The notes under the pieces are model-generated. The model did not search any database. It was given only the letters and a program-made list of their open reading frames with translations, and had not been told where the DNA came from. 64,000 bases of DNA from Clostridiales bacterium. Lineage in GTDB: Bacteria; Bacillota; Clostridia; Oscillospirales; UBA644. The stretch is taken from positions 17,968 to 81,967 of the forward strand of contig QAKR01000010.1 in assembly GCA_003343705.1 (NCBI GenBank), written 5' to 3'. Both the position numbers and the translations under genes were made by a program. Each line of letters begins with the position of its first letter. Positions within the stretch are counted from its first letter, which is position 1. Below are positions 51,893 to 59,839 of this stretch, in pieces.

Positions 51893-53280
51893 TGCCTAAT
51901 ATGTCCGTTAAAAAGAATGAAATGCCAGTACTTGATGCAGAGGTACGCAGTCATAACTTTGAGGAGGTTGCTCTCGGATACTCATACGATCTGGCAAAAG
52001 ATGAAGCAAGCCGATGTCTTAACTGCAAGCATAAACCATGTGTTGCAGGCTGTCCGGTTAAAATTGACATTCCGGCTTTTATTACCAAAATACGCGAAGA
52101 TAACATTGAAAAAGCCTATAATATTATATCAGAATCATCTTCCCTACCGGCCGTATGCGGACGTGTATGCCCACAGGAAAACCAATGTGAAAAATATTGC
52201 GTTCGTGCAATTAAAGGTGAACCTGTTGGAATAGGTAGGCTTGAAAGATTTGTTGCAGATACGCATTTACAAAACTCTCAACAAAAAGGAAAAGAGGATA
52301 TTGTAAAAAACGGTAAAAAGGTTGCCGTTATCGGAGCAGGTCCGGCAGGTCTTACTTGTGCAGGGTATCTTGCCCGTAAAGGTTTTTCAGTTACAGTTTT
52401 TGAAGCTCTTCACGTAGCCGGAGGGGTTTTAGTTTATGGAATTCCCGAATTCCGTTTACCAAAAGAAATTGTACAACGTGAAATAGACAATCTTAAATCT
52501 CTTGGTGTCGAAATATTAAAAAATATGGTAATCGGAAAAGTTAAAACTGTTGACGACCTGCTTAATTCAGAATTTGATGCAGTGTTTATCGGCAGCGGTG
52601 CAGGATTACCTCGGTTCATGAATATCCCGGGAGAGAACCTAAACGGAGTGTATTCCGCAAATGAATTTTTAACACGTATAAATTTAATGAAAGCATATAA
52701 AGAAAATTCACAAACCCCGGTTTTGCATGCTAACCGTGTCTGTGTTGTCGGAGGCGGCAACGTGGCAATGGATGCTGCCAGATGTGCAAAGAGATTAGGA
52801 GCGGAAGAAGTATATATAGTATATCGCCGTTCATTAGCTGAGCTGCCTGCCCGAGCCGAAGAAGTTGAACACGCTAAAGAAGAAGGCATAATCTTTAAAC
52901 TCTTAACAAATCCGGTTGAAATATTATCAGATGAGCATGGTTTTGTCAGCGGAATAAAATGCATTGAAATGGAGTTGGGAGAACCGGATTCTTCAGGAAG
53001 ACGCTCACCGCAAGAAAAACCCGGAGCATATTTCACATTGGGTGTAGACTGTGCAATCATAGCAATAGGAACATCCCCAAACCCATTGATAAGAGCTACA
53101 ACAGCTGGGCTTGAAACTGACAGACGAGGATGCATTATTACTAAAGATGAAACAGGACTTACCTCCCGTGAAAATGTTTATGCCGGAGGGGATACCGTAA
53201 CAGGTGCTGCAACAGTTATTCTTGCCATGGGTGCTGGTAAAAACGCAGCAGAAGCTATTTCAAAGAAACTATTAAAATAG
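51892..53280 (+). CDS. nfnB: NAD-dependent ferredoxin:NADP oxidoreductase, large subunit
   Basis: Large subunit, related to the glutamate synthase small chain (hence often named gltA). N-terminal [4Fe-4S] cysteines: CLNCKHKPCVAGCPV and CGRVCPQENQCEKYC. FAD motif VAVIGAGPAGLTCAG, NADPH motif VCVVGGGNVAMDAAR and the C-terminal GGDTVTGAATVILAMGAGK. Length 462 is normal. No glutamate synthase large subunit is beside it, and nfnA is, so the NfnB role is favoured over ammonium assimilation. Supports a strict anaerobe. Confidence 0.94.
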   Translation: MPNMSVKKNEMPVLDAEVRSHNFEEVALGYSYDLAKDEASRCLNCKHKPCVAGCPVKIDIPAFITKIREDNIEKAYNIISESSSLPAVCGRVCPQENQCEKYCVRAIKGEPVGIGRLERFVADTHLQNSQQKGKEDIVKNGKKVAVIGAGPAGLTCAGYLARKGFSVTVFEALHVAGGVLVYGIPEFRLPKEIVQREIDNLKSLGVEILKNMVIGKVKTVDDLLNSEFDAVFIGSGAGLPRFMNIPGENLNGVYSANEFLTRINLMKAYKENSQTPVLHANRVCVVGGGNVAMDAARCAKRLGAEEVYIVYRRSLAELPARAEEVEHAKEEGIIFKLLTNPVEILSDEHGFVSGIKCIEMELGEPDSSGRRSPQEKPGAYFTLGVDCAIIAIGTSPNPLIRATTAGLETDRRGCIITKDETGLTSRENVYAGGDTVTGAATVILAMGAGKNAAEAISKKLLK

Positions 53281-53284
53281 ATTT

Positions 53285-53311
53285 AAAGCGGCCGTATTCA
53301 CGGTCGCTTTC
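53285..53311 (+). terminator. Terminator after nfnB
   Basis: Stem AAAGCGGCCGT / ACGGTCGCTTT (one G-U pair) with a four-base loop, then a T-rich run; directly after the nfnB stop and shared with the convergent YgjP gene. Confidence 0.8.
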
Positions 53312-53989
53312 TTATTTCCAATCTTCATTTAATAATCGTAAACTCAACTCTTTAAGTTCCAGTTTATATTTATCATAATCCGGCATCACGTTGTAGACAA
53401 TATGCCAAAAACTGTTGCTGTGATTATGTTCTTTTATATGCGCAAGTTCATGAACAACAACGGAATCAATAGCAGCTTCTGATGCCATAATAAGTTTCCA
53501 TGAAAAACATATTCCGTTTTTTCCGCTGCAACTGCCCCACCGTGTTTTTGCTGACGTTATTTTAACGGAGGATGGAAGGCTCCCCATGTAACTGGATATT
53601 TTCTTAACTTTATTCTTTAAAATATCTTCTGCTAAATTTTTGTAAATCTTTATCATGTTTTGTTTAATTTCTTCAGACGAATATCCGGAGGAAATAAAAA
53701 ATTCATCGCCGTTAAACCCAATTTTATCACAGTCTTTTGAGGTTATTAAATATTCTCTTCCTAAAAACAACACTTTATTATTATAATTTAACTCGAAAGA
53801 TTTTCGTTTATCTAACCTTTTTTTATTTTTTTTTATAAGTTGATTTATTCGAACTTCATTTTTTTGTACAAATGCATCGATGAACCATTTTTTCGTTTTT
53901 TTAGGAGCTCGGACAATAACGTTGGCATCTGCATCGATCATTATACAAAGGGTCTTACGCTCAGATCTAACCAATTTATAATCAATCAT
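53312..53989 (-). CDS. YgjP/DUF45-like metallopeptidase
   Basis: A 225-residue protein with the zinc motif VVHELAHIKEHNHSNSFWHIV near residue 175-195 (HEXXH plus third histidine in NHSNSFW), typical of the YgjP/WLM-like group. Upstream TRWGSCSGKNGICFSWKLIMA is also family-conserved. The N-terminal half is basic (APKKTKKWF, KKNKKRLDKRK). No signal peptide. Biological role of the family is not settled. It runs convergent to nfnB, downstream of cls with a terminator between. Confidence 0.88.
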   Translation of the reverse strand: MIDYKLVRSERKTLCIMIDADANVIVRAPKKTKKWFIDAFVQKNEVRINQLIKKNKKRLDKRKSFELNYNNKVLFLGREYLITSKDCDKIGFNGDEFFISSGYSSEEIKQNMIKIYKNLAEDILKNKVKKISSYMGSLPSSVKITSAKTRWGSCSGKNGICFSWKLIMASEAAIDSVVVHELAHIKEHNHSNSFWHIVYNVMPDYDKYKLELKELSLRLLNEDWK

Positions 53990-54005
53990 TTATTTTCTCC
54001 ATATA

Positions 54006-54036
54006 AAAAAAGTGACCTCTTTTAGAGTCACTTTTA
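54006..54036 (-). terminator. Terminator of cls
   Basis: Stem AAAAGTGAC / GTCACTTTT with an inner CTC/GAG and one bulge, then a T tract on the minus strand. Confidence 0.8.
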
Positions 54037-54043
54037 ATAATAA

Positions 54044-55567
54044 TCACATAAGAGGAGCGAAAACTCGTAAAAAACCTCGAAGAAGACGCTTCGGAAGCGG
54101 TGTATTATTACATTGCTCTAATGTAACTTCATCACATTTATGAAGTGTTTTCTGAAAGTCCGCTTTCATATCGGCAATAATATTAACCGCATACAGAAAA
54201 ACACCACATTCAAAATGAAGGTATAGGCTACGATAATCTAAGTTTATTGTCCCAACCGTCGCGTAAAGATCATCACATACAGCTGTTTTCGCATGAATAA
54301 ACCCCGGTGTGTATTCAAAAATACGTACACCACCCTCAATAAGCTGTTTATAATAAGCCCTTGTGACAGCATGTACATACCATTTGTCCGCAATATGAGG
54401 AGTTATTATCCGTACATCAACACCGCTTTTTGCTACATTTATTAAAGCAGTTACCATTTCATTATCAATTATAAGATATGGAGTTGTAATATAAAGATAA
54501 TTGTTTGCTCGAGTAAACATATTACGATATACTGTTTCGCCTACAAGCTCATCATCAATAGGGCTGTCACCGTAAGGTTGCACAATACCGTTTTCTTCAT
54601 ATGTTTCAGTTGGTTTAAATTGGGAAAAATCTTCATCTCCATTTGTTATATAAAGCCACATTGTTAAAAACATAACCGTAAGGTTCCATACAGCCGACCC
54701 TTTAATTAAAACGGAAGTGTCCTTCCAATGGCCATGCTTTTCATAACTGTTTATATACTCATCAGCAAGGTTTATTCCGCCGGTTATTCCCACATTTCCG
54801 TCTATTACACATATTTTTCTATGATCTCTATTATTTAGTTTTGAAGAAAGTATCGGAAGAAATTTATTAAATACAACACATTTTATACCAATCTTATGAA
54901 GTTTTTTCTCATATCTGTAAGGTAAAGTTTTAATACAACCTAAATCATCAAAAATAACACGAACTTCAACACCTTGTTTAACTTTGCGTTCAAGTATTTC
55001 TAAAATACTATTCCACATTTTTCCGGGTTCAATAATAAAATATTCAAGAAAAATGAAACGTTCAGCTTTTTCAAGCTCTTCTTTCATTCTCTGAAATTTC
55101 ACTTCGCCCATTGGAAGATACTCAAGATATGCATTTTTATACGCCGGGCTATATGCATATTTTTGAAGATAATGTACTTGGTTATATGCAGTTATGTTTT
55201 CTTTTTTAATATCTTCAAGGATTTGTTCATCCGGATTAAGTTCTTTTTTTATACGTTCTCCCATTATCTTCATTTTTCTTATAGAAGATGAACCTAATTT
55301 ACTACAGCCAAAAAGAATATAAGCAAGCGTCCCGAAAACAGGAATTACTAAAACAGGAATAATCCACGCTATTTTATAGCCTGGATTACTCTTTTCATTA
55401 ACTATGTAAAATGTAACAATTAACCCTATTATAGTACTCGCTCCATAAAAGAACATAAACATATCTTGGAATTTTACAATCATAACCACAAAAATGGCTA
55501 CTTGTAAAACCATAGCAAAGACAGTCAACACAAGTCGCTGAAACAGGGTTTTAATAATATGCTTCAA
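54044..55567 (-). CDS. cls: Cardiolipin synthase
   Basis: Membrane phospholipase D-type enzyme that joins two phosphatidylglycerols. Two N-terminal membrane helices (about 12-32 and 35-55) and a third near 65-85, then two HKD motifs: HRKICVIDGNVGITGG near residue 245 and HAKTAVCDDLYATVGT near 425. Note HRK in the first motif, acceptable for the family (H-x-K). Length 507 is normal. The start is a TTG at 55567, with AAAGG eight bases upstream; no better ATG exists before the first membrane helix. 30 bases after the dockerin-only gene, so possibly co-transcribed. Confidence 0.94.
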   Translation of the reverse strand: MKHIIKTLFQRLVLTVFAMVLQVAIFVVMIVKFQDMFMFFYGASTIIGLIVTFYIVNEKSNPGYKIAWIIPVLVIPVFGTLAYILFGCSKLGSSSIRKMKIMGERIKKELNPDEQILEDIKKENITAYNQVHYLQKYAYSPAYKNAYLEYLPMGEVKFQRMKEELEKAERFIFLEYFIIEPGKMWNSILEILERKVKQGVEVRVIFDDLGCIKTLPYRYEKKLHKIGIKCVVFNKFLPILSSKLNNRDHRKICVIDGNVGITGGINLADEYINSYEKHGHWKDTSVLIKGSAVWNLTVMFLTMWLYITNGDEDFSQFKPTETYEENGIVQPYGDSPIDDELVGETVYRNMFTRANNYLYITTPYLIIDNEMVTALINVAKSGVDVRIITPHIADKWYVHAVTRAYYKQLIEGGVRIFEYTPGFIHAKTAVCDDLYATVGTINLDYRSLYLHFECGVFLYAVNIIADMKADFQKTLHKCDEVTLEQCNNTPLPKRLLRGFLRVFAPLM

Positions 55568-55597
55568 ATTACAAACCTTTTTCTTTTTCTTTAAATA

Positions 55598-55897
55598 TTA
55601 AGCTGCGATTTCCGGAAACTGAGTTATTTTACCTGCAACAAACTGGAAAACCATCATAGCATCGCTAAGCTCAATTTTTCCGTCTCCGTTAATATCAGCA
55701 GCTCTCGGGTCGGTTTTTGATGTGTCATCGTTCAAATTAACCTTACCGGCAACATGCTGAAAACAAAGCATTGCATCTGCAAGTTCAATTTTATTGTCAT
55801 AGTTAATATCGCCCCTAAAATCTCCACTTGCAAATGAGGGGACAGCTAGACAAACAAAAAGCATAACCGATAAAACAAAAGAAGTTACTTTTTTCAT
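55598..55897 (-). CDS. Secreted dockerin-only protein
   Basis: A 99-residue protein: signal peptide (about 1-23, cut after SFA) and then a single type I dockerin. The two calcium loops are DINYDNKIELADAM and DINGDGKIELSDAM, each followed by the helix with FQHVAGK / FQFVAGK. Nothing else is attached, so it can only be a binder for a cohesin. GAGGTG precedes the ATG and a near-consensus promoter lies upstream. It could compete for cohesin sites or serve as a calcium-binding secreted peptide. Confidence 0.88.
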   Translation of the reverse strand: MKKVTSFVLSVMLFVCLAVPSFASGDFRGDINYDNKIELADAMLCFQHVAGKVNLNDDTSKTDPRAADINGDGKIELSDAMMVFQFVAGKITQFPEIAA

Positions 55898-55929
55898 GGT
55901 TTACACCTCAAACATATATTGTTGGTTTT

Positions 55930-55958
55930 ATTATCTCATATTTTTAACTGCTTGTCAA
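55930..55958 (-). promoter_or_regulatory. Sigma-A promoter of the dockerin-only gene
   Basis: Minus strand TTGACA, 17 bases, GATAAT, 33 bases before the ATG. Confidence 0.85.
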
Positions 55959-56005
55959 GGGGGTACTTAAAAAAGTTCAAATTTGGTTAATATAATTTTC
56001 TTGCA

Positions 56006-56503
56006 TTATTTCATATAAACTTTTTCAATTTTACCGATAAAGGCTTTGTGAAAATCATTTTGTGGATAAAAATCGTTAATAATACTTTTATCAATGAAAT
56101 TTTCGGGTTTTATATTATCAATATATTTTTTGCTGCAAATCAAAACTATACTAGCTTCTTTAAACCATACGGTACCATCTTCAAAAACAGGGGTAAGACC
56201 CAGCTCCGTCATTTTATTTATATCTCGACCGGATTTTGAACCTGCAACCCCAAGCATTTTTTTATAGCTTTCATCAAAAAAGCAGAGAGAATAGGTATTA
56301 TTTTGTTCAACAAATTCAATTGTGTAACGCTGTGGTCTTATAACAGCACATGTCACCGGCATATTCCATATAAAACCTGTTCCACCCCAGCTTGCAGTCA
56401 TAGTATTCCACTTATCTTTATTACCTGCGCTTATCAGCATCCAATCCTTTGAAATAAGCTTAATTAAATTTTCATCAAGAGACGCAATATCAATCTGTTT
56501 CAT
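56006..56503 (-). CDS. Flavin reductase family protein
   Basis: A 165-residue FMN-binding protein of the flavin reductase-like domain: WMLISAGNKDKWNTMTASWGG at the start binds FMN, followed by AVIRPQRYTIEFVE and YSLCFFDE. Such proteins act as reductases or as flavin-containing redox enzymes of unknown partner. Length is normal. AAAGGAT precedes the ATG at 56503. Stands alone between the dockerin gene and fba. Confidence 0.88.
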   Translation of the reverse strand: MKQIDIASLDENLIKLISKDWMLISAGNKDKWNTMTASWGGTGFIWNMPVTCAVIRPQRYTIEFVEQNNTYSLCFFDESYKKMLGVAGSKSGRDINKMTELGLTPVFEDGTVWFKEASIVLICSKKYIDNIKPENFIDKSIINDFYPQNDFHKAFIGKIEKVYMK

Positions 56504-56619
56504 AAAAAAATCCTTTCATTTGATTAAATAAGTATCATATAACTATATTATATTACATTTCGAAATAAAATTCAACCCTAAATGTAATATTTGACAATAT
56601 GAATTTTTTACGAATGCTA

Positions 56620-56648
56620 TTGACTATTTTCGACAATTGTATTATAAT
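56620..56648 (+). promoter_or_regulatory. Sigma-A promoter of fba
   Basis: TTGACT, 17 bases, TATAAT, 32 bases before the ATG. Confidence 0.85.
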
Positions 56649-56680
56649 AATATTAATATAAACTTATAGGAGTTGTTAAA

Positions 56681-57703
56681 ATGCCCGTTGCAGATTATAA
56701 AACTTATTGCAAAATGCTTGATACCGCACACAAAAATAAATATGCGTTCCCTGCTATCAATGTCTTTTCGATAGAATCTATAAATGGAGTATTGGCAGGC
56801 CTTGCCGAAGCTAAGTCTGACGGTATAATCCAAATGTCTCTGGGAGGTTCCGCACATGCTTCCGGACAAACAGTGAAGGATTCCTTTTTGGGCGCTGTGG
56901 CCTTGGCAAATTATGTTCATACTGTTGCAGACAGATATAATATCTATGTTGCCCTTCACACAGACCATTGCCAGGCAGATAAAGTAGATAAATTTCTTAT
57001 TCCTCTTATTGAAGAAACAGAAAAACGTCGTGCACAGGGTCTTCCCAATTTGTTCGGAAGCCATATGTTCGATGGGTCAGCACTTCCACATAAAGAAAAT
57101 GTCAAGGTTGCTAAAGGTTTATTAGAAAGATGTGCTAAAAGCGATATTATTCTTGAAGTTGAAGCAGGCGTTGTCGGAGGCGAAGAAGACGGCGTAAATA
57201 ACGAAGATGTAGGTAAAGAGAAACTTTACACCACACCGGAGGACATGCTTTTAGTTGAAGAAGAACTCGGTGGGCTCGGCAGATATATGCTCGCAGCAAC
57301 ATTTGGAAACGTTCATGGCGTATATAAGCCCGGAAATGTAAAACTTAATCCGAAGATCCTTAAGCAAGGTCAGGATGCACTAAAAGGATTAAAAGGAGAT
57401 GACGCTTATTTTAATTATGTTTTCCACGGCGGTTCAGGTTCATCTTTTGAAGAAATCCAAGAAACACTTGAATACGGTGTTATTAAAATGAACGTTGATA
57501 CCGACACGCAATATGCATTCACACGTCCCATAGCTGATCATATGTTTAAAAATTACGACGGGGTTTTAAAAATTGACGGAGAAGTTGGAACCAAAAAGGT
57601 TTACGACCCTCGTTCTTATATGGGAAAAGCAGAAAAAGGAATTGCAGCGCGTGTTGTAGAAGCATGCCGGGATCTCAATTCTACAGGGAAGAGTATTTTT
57701 TAA
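56681..57703 (+). CDS. fba: Class II fructose-bisphosphate aldolase
   Basis: Zinc-dependent glycolytic aldolase, E. coli FbaA-like. It has FPAINVFSIESING, the zinc and catalytic region VALHTDHCQ (about 88-96), EVEAGVVGGEEDG (the GGxEDG loop), FGNVHGVY with a zinc histidine, FHGGSGSS for phosphate binding and IKMNVDTDTQ. Length 340. GGAG before the ATG. Strong promoter, and murT follows by three bases. Confidence 0.96.
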   Translation: MPVADYKTYCKMLDTAHKNKYAFPAINVFSIESINGVLAGLAEAKSDGIIQMSLGGSAHASGQTVKDSFLGAVALANYVHTVADRYNIYVALHTDHCQADKVDKFLIPLIEETEKRRAQGLPNLFGSHMFDGSALPHKENVKVAKGLLERCAKSDIILEVEAGVVGGEEDGVNNEDVGKEKLYTTPEDMLLVEEELGGLGRYMLAATFGNVHGVYKPGNVKLNPKILKQGQDALKGLKGDDAYFNYVFHGGSGSSFEEIQETLEYGVIKMNVDTDTQYAFTRPIADHMFKNYDGVLKIDGEVGTKKVYDPRSYMGKAEKGIAARVVEACRDLNSTGKSIF

Positions 57704-57706
57704 GCT

Positions 57707-59074
57707 ATGTATATATTAGCCTTATATTTATCTAAACTAGCCGCATTTACAATGCGGCTTTTAGGTAAGCGCGCTACATATCTGCCTGGAGAAATCGCAT
57801 TAAAAGTATGCCCTAAATTTCTAGGTAAGATAGGCCGACCGCAAACAGTTGTTTGTGTTACCGGAACAAACGGTAAAACAACGGTCTGTAATATGATTTG
57901 CGATATTCTGCGTAAAAACGGGATTGATCCGGCAAATAATAATTACGGCTCAAACATTGCTTCAGGCATAGCAAGTGCGCTTTTACAAAACAGTGATTTT
58001 TTCGGAAGAGCAAAAAAACAATTAGCCGTCCTTGAAGTAGATGAACGTTCATCTCTTAAAATATATCCATATTTAAAACCTGATTTTGTTGTTTGTACAA
58101 ATCTTTTCAGAGACTCAATAAAACGCAATGCGCATACGGAATTTATTTCTTATGTTATAAATAGCGCAATGCCTAAAACAACAAAACTTATTTTAAACGG
58201 CGACGATATCATCGCTTCGGGTATCGGTTCAAATGAAAATCCCAAAGTTTATTTTGGGATCGAAAGGCTTGAAAGAGATAATGATGAACCGAGCGATGCA
58301 ATTCGTGACATAATTAATTGCCCTGTATGTGATACAGAGCTTACTTATGATTTTTCCCGTTATAATCACATAGGGAGAGTCCACTGCAAGAACTGCGGTT
58401 TTAAATCTCCGGATATAGATTATCTTGTCACTAAAATCGGTCAGACCGATATAACTATTTCTTATAAAAATAATGAAACCACTTATAATCAAATAAATGA
58501 TAACATTGTTAACATTTATAATATGGCAGCAGCTATCGCTTTACTTCGTGAAATCGGCATTAATAATAAAAATATCATTTCCGCTTTTGAAGGTTTAAAA
58601 CCGGTGCAGTCGCGTTTTTCTTCAGAGGTAAAAAACGGGATTGAAATAATAATGCAGCTTGCTAAAGGACAAAATCCTATAGCATGTTCTCGTGTTTTTG
58701 ATTATATTGCACGCAGCGAAGGTGACAAGGCCGTTTTACTTAATCTTGACGACAGAGATGATGCAAAATACGACAGTGAAAACGTTACTTGGCTTTATGA
58801 CTGTGATTACACAGGTTTATGCGATGATAGTATAAGACAGATAATTGTAGGCGGAAAGCGCGCACATGATCAACATTTGAGGTTGTTAATGGCGGGTGTA
58901 CCCGAAAATAAAATTGTTATTACGGCAAAAGAATCCGATACTCCTGAATTTGTTTCATTTGAAGATATTGATAAAATATTTGTTTTATATGATATTTATA
59001 CAGTTGATCTTGCTCAAAACATAAAAGACCGGTTAAAAGAGCGGTTGGATAAAGAGGTGGCAATATGCGAATAG
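57707..59074 (+). CDS. murT: Lipid II isoglutaminyl synthase, Mur ligase subunit MurT
   Basis: ATP-dependent subunit that amidates D-glutamate of lipid II, together with GatD. The Mur ligase P-loop is VVCVTGTNGKTTVCNM (about 47-62). A zinc ribbon follows: CPVCDTEL and CKNCGFK (about 205-228). The DUF1727 C-terminal domain is recognisable, but its usual DG-x-D-x-SW-type motif reads KYDSENVTWLYDCDY here. Length 455 is normal. Ribosome site is weak. It overlaps gatD by 10 bases. Confidence 0.92.
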   Translation: MYILALYLSKLAAFTMRLLGKRATYLPGEIALKVCPKFLGKIGRPQTVVCVTGTNGKTTVCNMICDILRKNGIDPANNNYGSNIASGIASALLQNSDFFGRAKKQLAVLEVDERSSLKIYPYLKPDFVVCTNLFRDSIKRNAHTEFISYVINSAMPKTTKLILNGDDIIASGIGSNENPKVYFGIERLERDNDEPSDAIRDIINCPVCDTELTYDFSRYNHIGRVHCKNCGFKSPDIDYLVTKIGQTDITISYKNNETTYNQINDNIVNIYNMAAAIALLREIGINNKNIISAFEGLKPVQSRFSSEVKNGIEIIMQLAKGQNPIACSRVFDYIARSEGDKAVLLNLDDRDDAKYDSENVTWLYDCDYTGLCDDSIRQIIVGGKRAHDQHLRLLMAGVPENKIVITAKESDTPEFVSFEDIDKIFVLYDIYTVDLAQNIKDRLKERLDKEVAICE

Positions 59075-59775
59075 AGGTTCTTTATCCCGAAGTTTGTAAT
59101 CTGTTCGGAGATATGCAAAATATTAATTATTTGCGTTTTTGTATTCCTGATGCAGATTTTATTTGGACCCAGATAAATCAAAAGCCGTTTTTTGCGGATA
59201 ATGATATTGATATGCTTTATATGGGGCCTTGCACCGAAAATCAGCAGCTTAAGATAATCGATAAACTTATGCCCTTTAAAGATAGGTTAGAAGAGCTTTT
59301 ATTTCAAAATAAGGTTTTTCTTTTTACCGGTAATTCATTCGAAATTTTCGGTGACTACATAACAAATAAAACTATGTCATATGAAAAAAAATGTCTGGGA
59401 TTTTTTCATTTTCATTCTGTAATTGACATGTTCAACCGAACAAACGTAAAAGTTCTCGGAAACTTTGATGATATTGAAATAGTTGGTTTTAAATCACAAT
59501 TTTCAACACTGTTTGGGGATAATTCAACTGAGCATTTCGTTTCTTGTCAGCGAGGTTTCGGGTTTAATAAAAAGAGTAAGTTTGAAGGTGTTCGCCGACA
59601 AAACTTTTTTGGAACCAGTATTTTAGGGCCCTTGCTACCGTTAAACCCACCATTTACAAAGAAATTACTCGAGCTATTAGGCGTAGCTGACGCAAAAATA
59701 GCATTTGAAAAACAAGCAAAAGAAGCATATCAAGCACGTATAAATGAGTTTAAAAATCCTAAAATTAAATTTTGA
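59065..59775 (+). CDS. gatD: GatD-like partner of MurT, catalytic residues missing
   Basis: CobB/CobQ-like amidotransferase that normally frees ammonia from glutamine for MurT. The order and spacing of the protein fit GatD: YPEVCNLFGDMQNINYL at the start, YMGPCTENQQ, and LGPLLPLNPPF near 190. But at the nucleophile position, where S. aureus GatD has TICGGYQFLG, it reads FTGNSFEIFG with no cysteine. At the histidine of GTYLHGPILPKN it reads GTSILGPLLPLN. So both catalytic residues are lost. AGAGGTGG ribosome site lies six bases before the ATG. It overlaps murT. Confidence 0.9.
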   Translation: MRIEVLYPEVCNLFGDMQNINYLRFCIPDADFIWTQINQKPFFADNDIDMLYMGPCTENQQLKIIDKLMPFKDRLEELLFQNKVFLFTGNSFEIFGDYITNKTMSYEKKCLGFFHFHSVIDMFNRTNVKVLGNFDDIEIVGFKSQFSTLFGDNSTEHFVSCQRGFGFNKKSKFEGVRRQNFFGTSILGPLLPLNPPFTKKLLELLGVADAKIAFEKQAKEAYQARINEFKNPKIKF

Positions 59776-59810
59776 AAAAAAGCGGATCACGTTGTGTTCC
59801 GCTTTTTTAA
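59774..59810 (+). terminator. Terminator of the fba-murT-gatD operon
   Basis: AAAAAGCGGA / TCCGCTTTTTT stem with T run, directly at the gatD stop. It separates the following dockerin gene, for which I see no promoter in the short gap. Confidence 0.85.
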
Positions 59811-59839
59811 ATAAGGAGATTAAAAGGGACTCAAGTGTT

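Noticed and set aside
59744..59839. Upstream ATG in gatD as start of the dockerin-GH99 gene
   Set aside because: It would translate through the gatD terminator hairpin and put 32 unrelated residues before the signal peptide.
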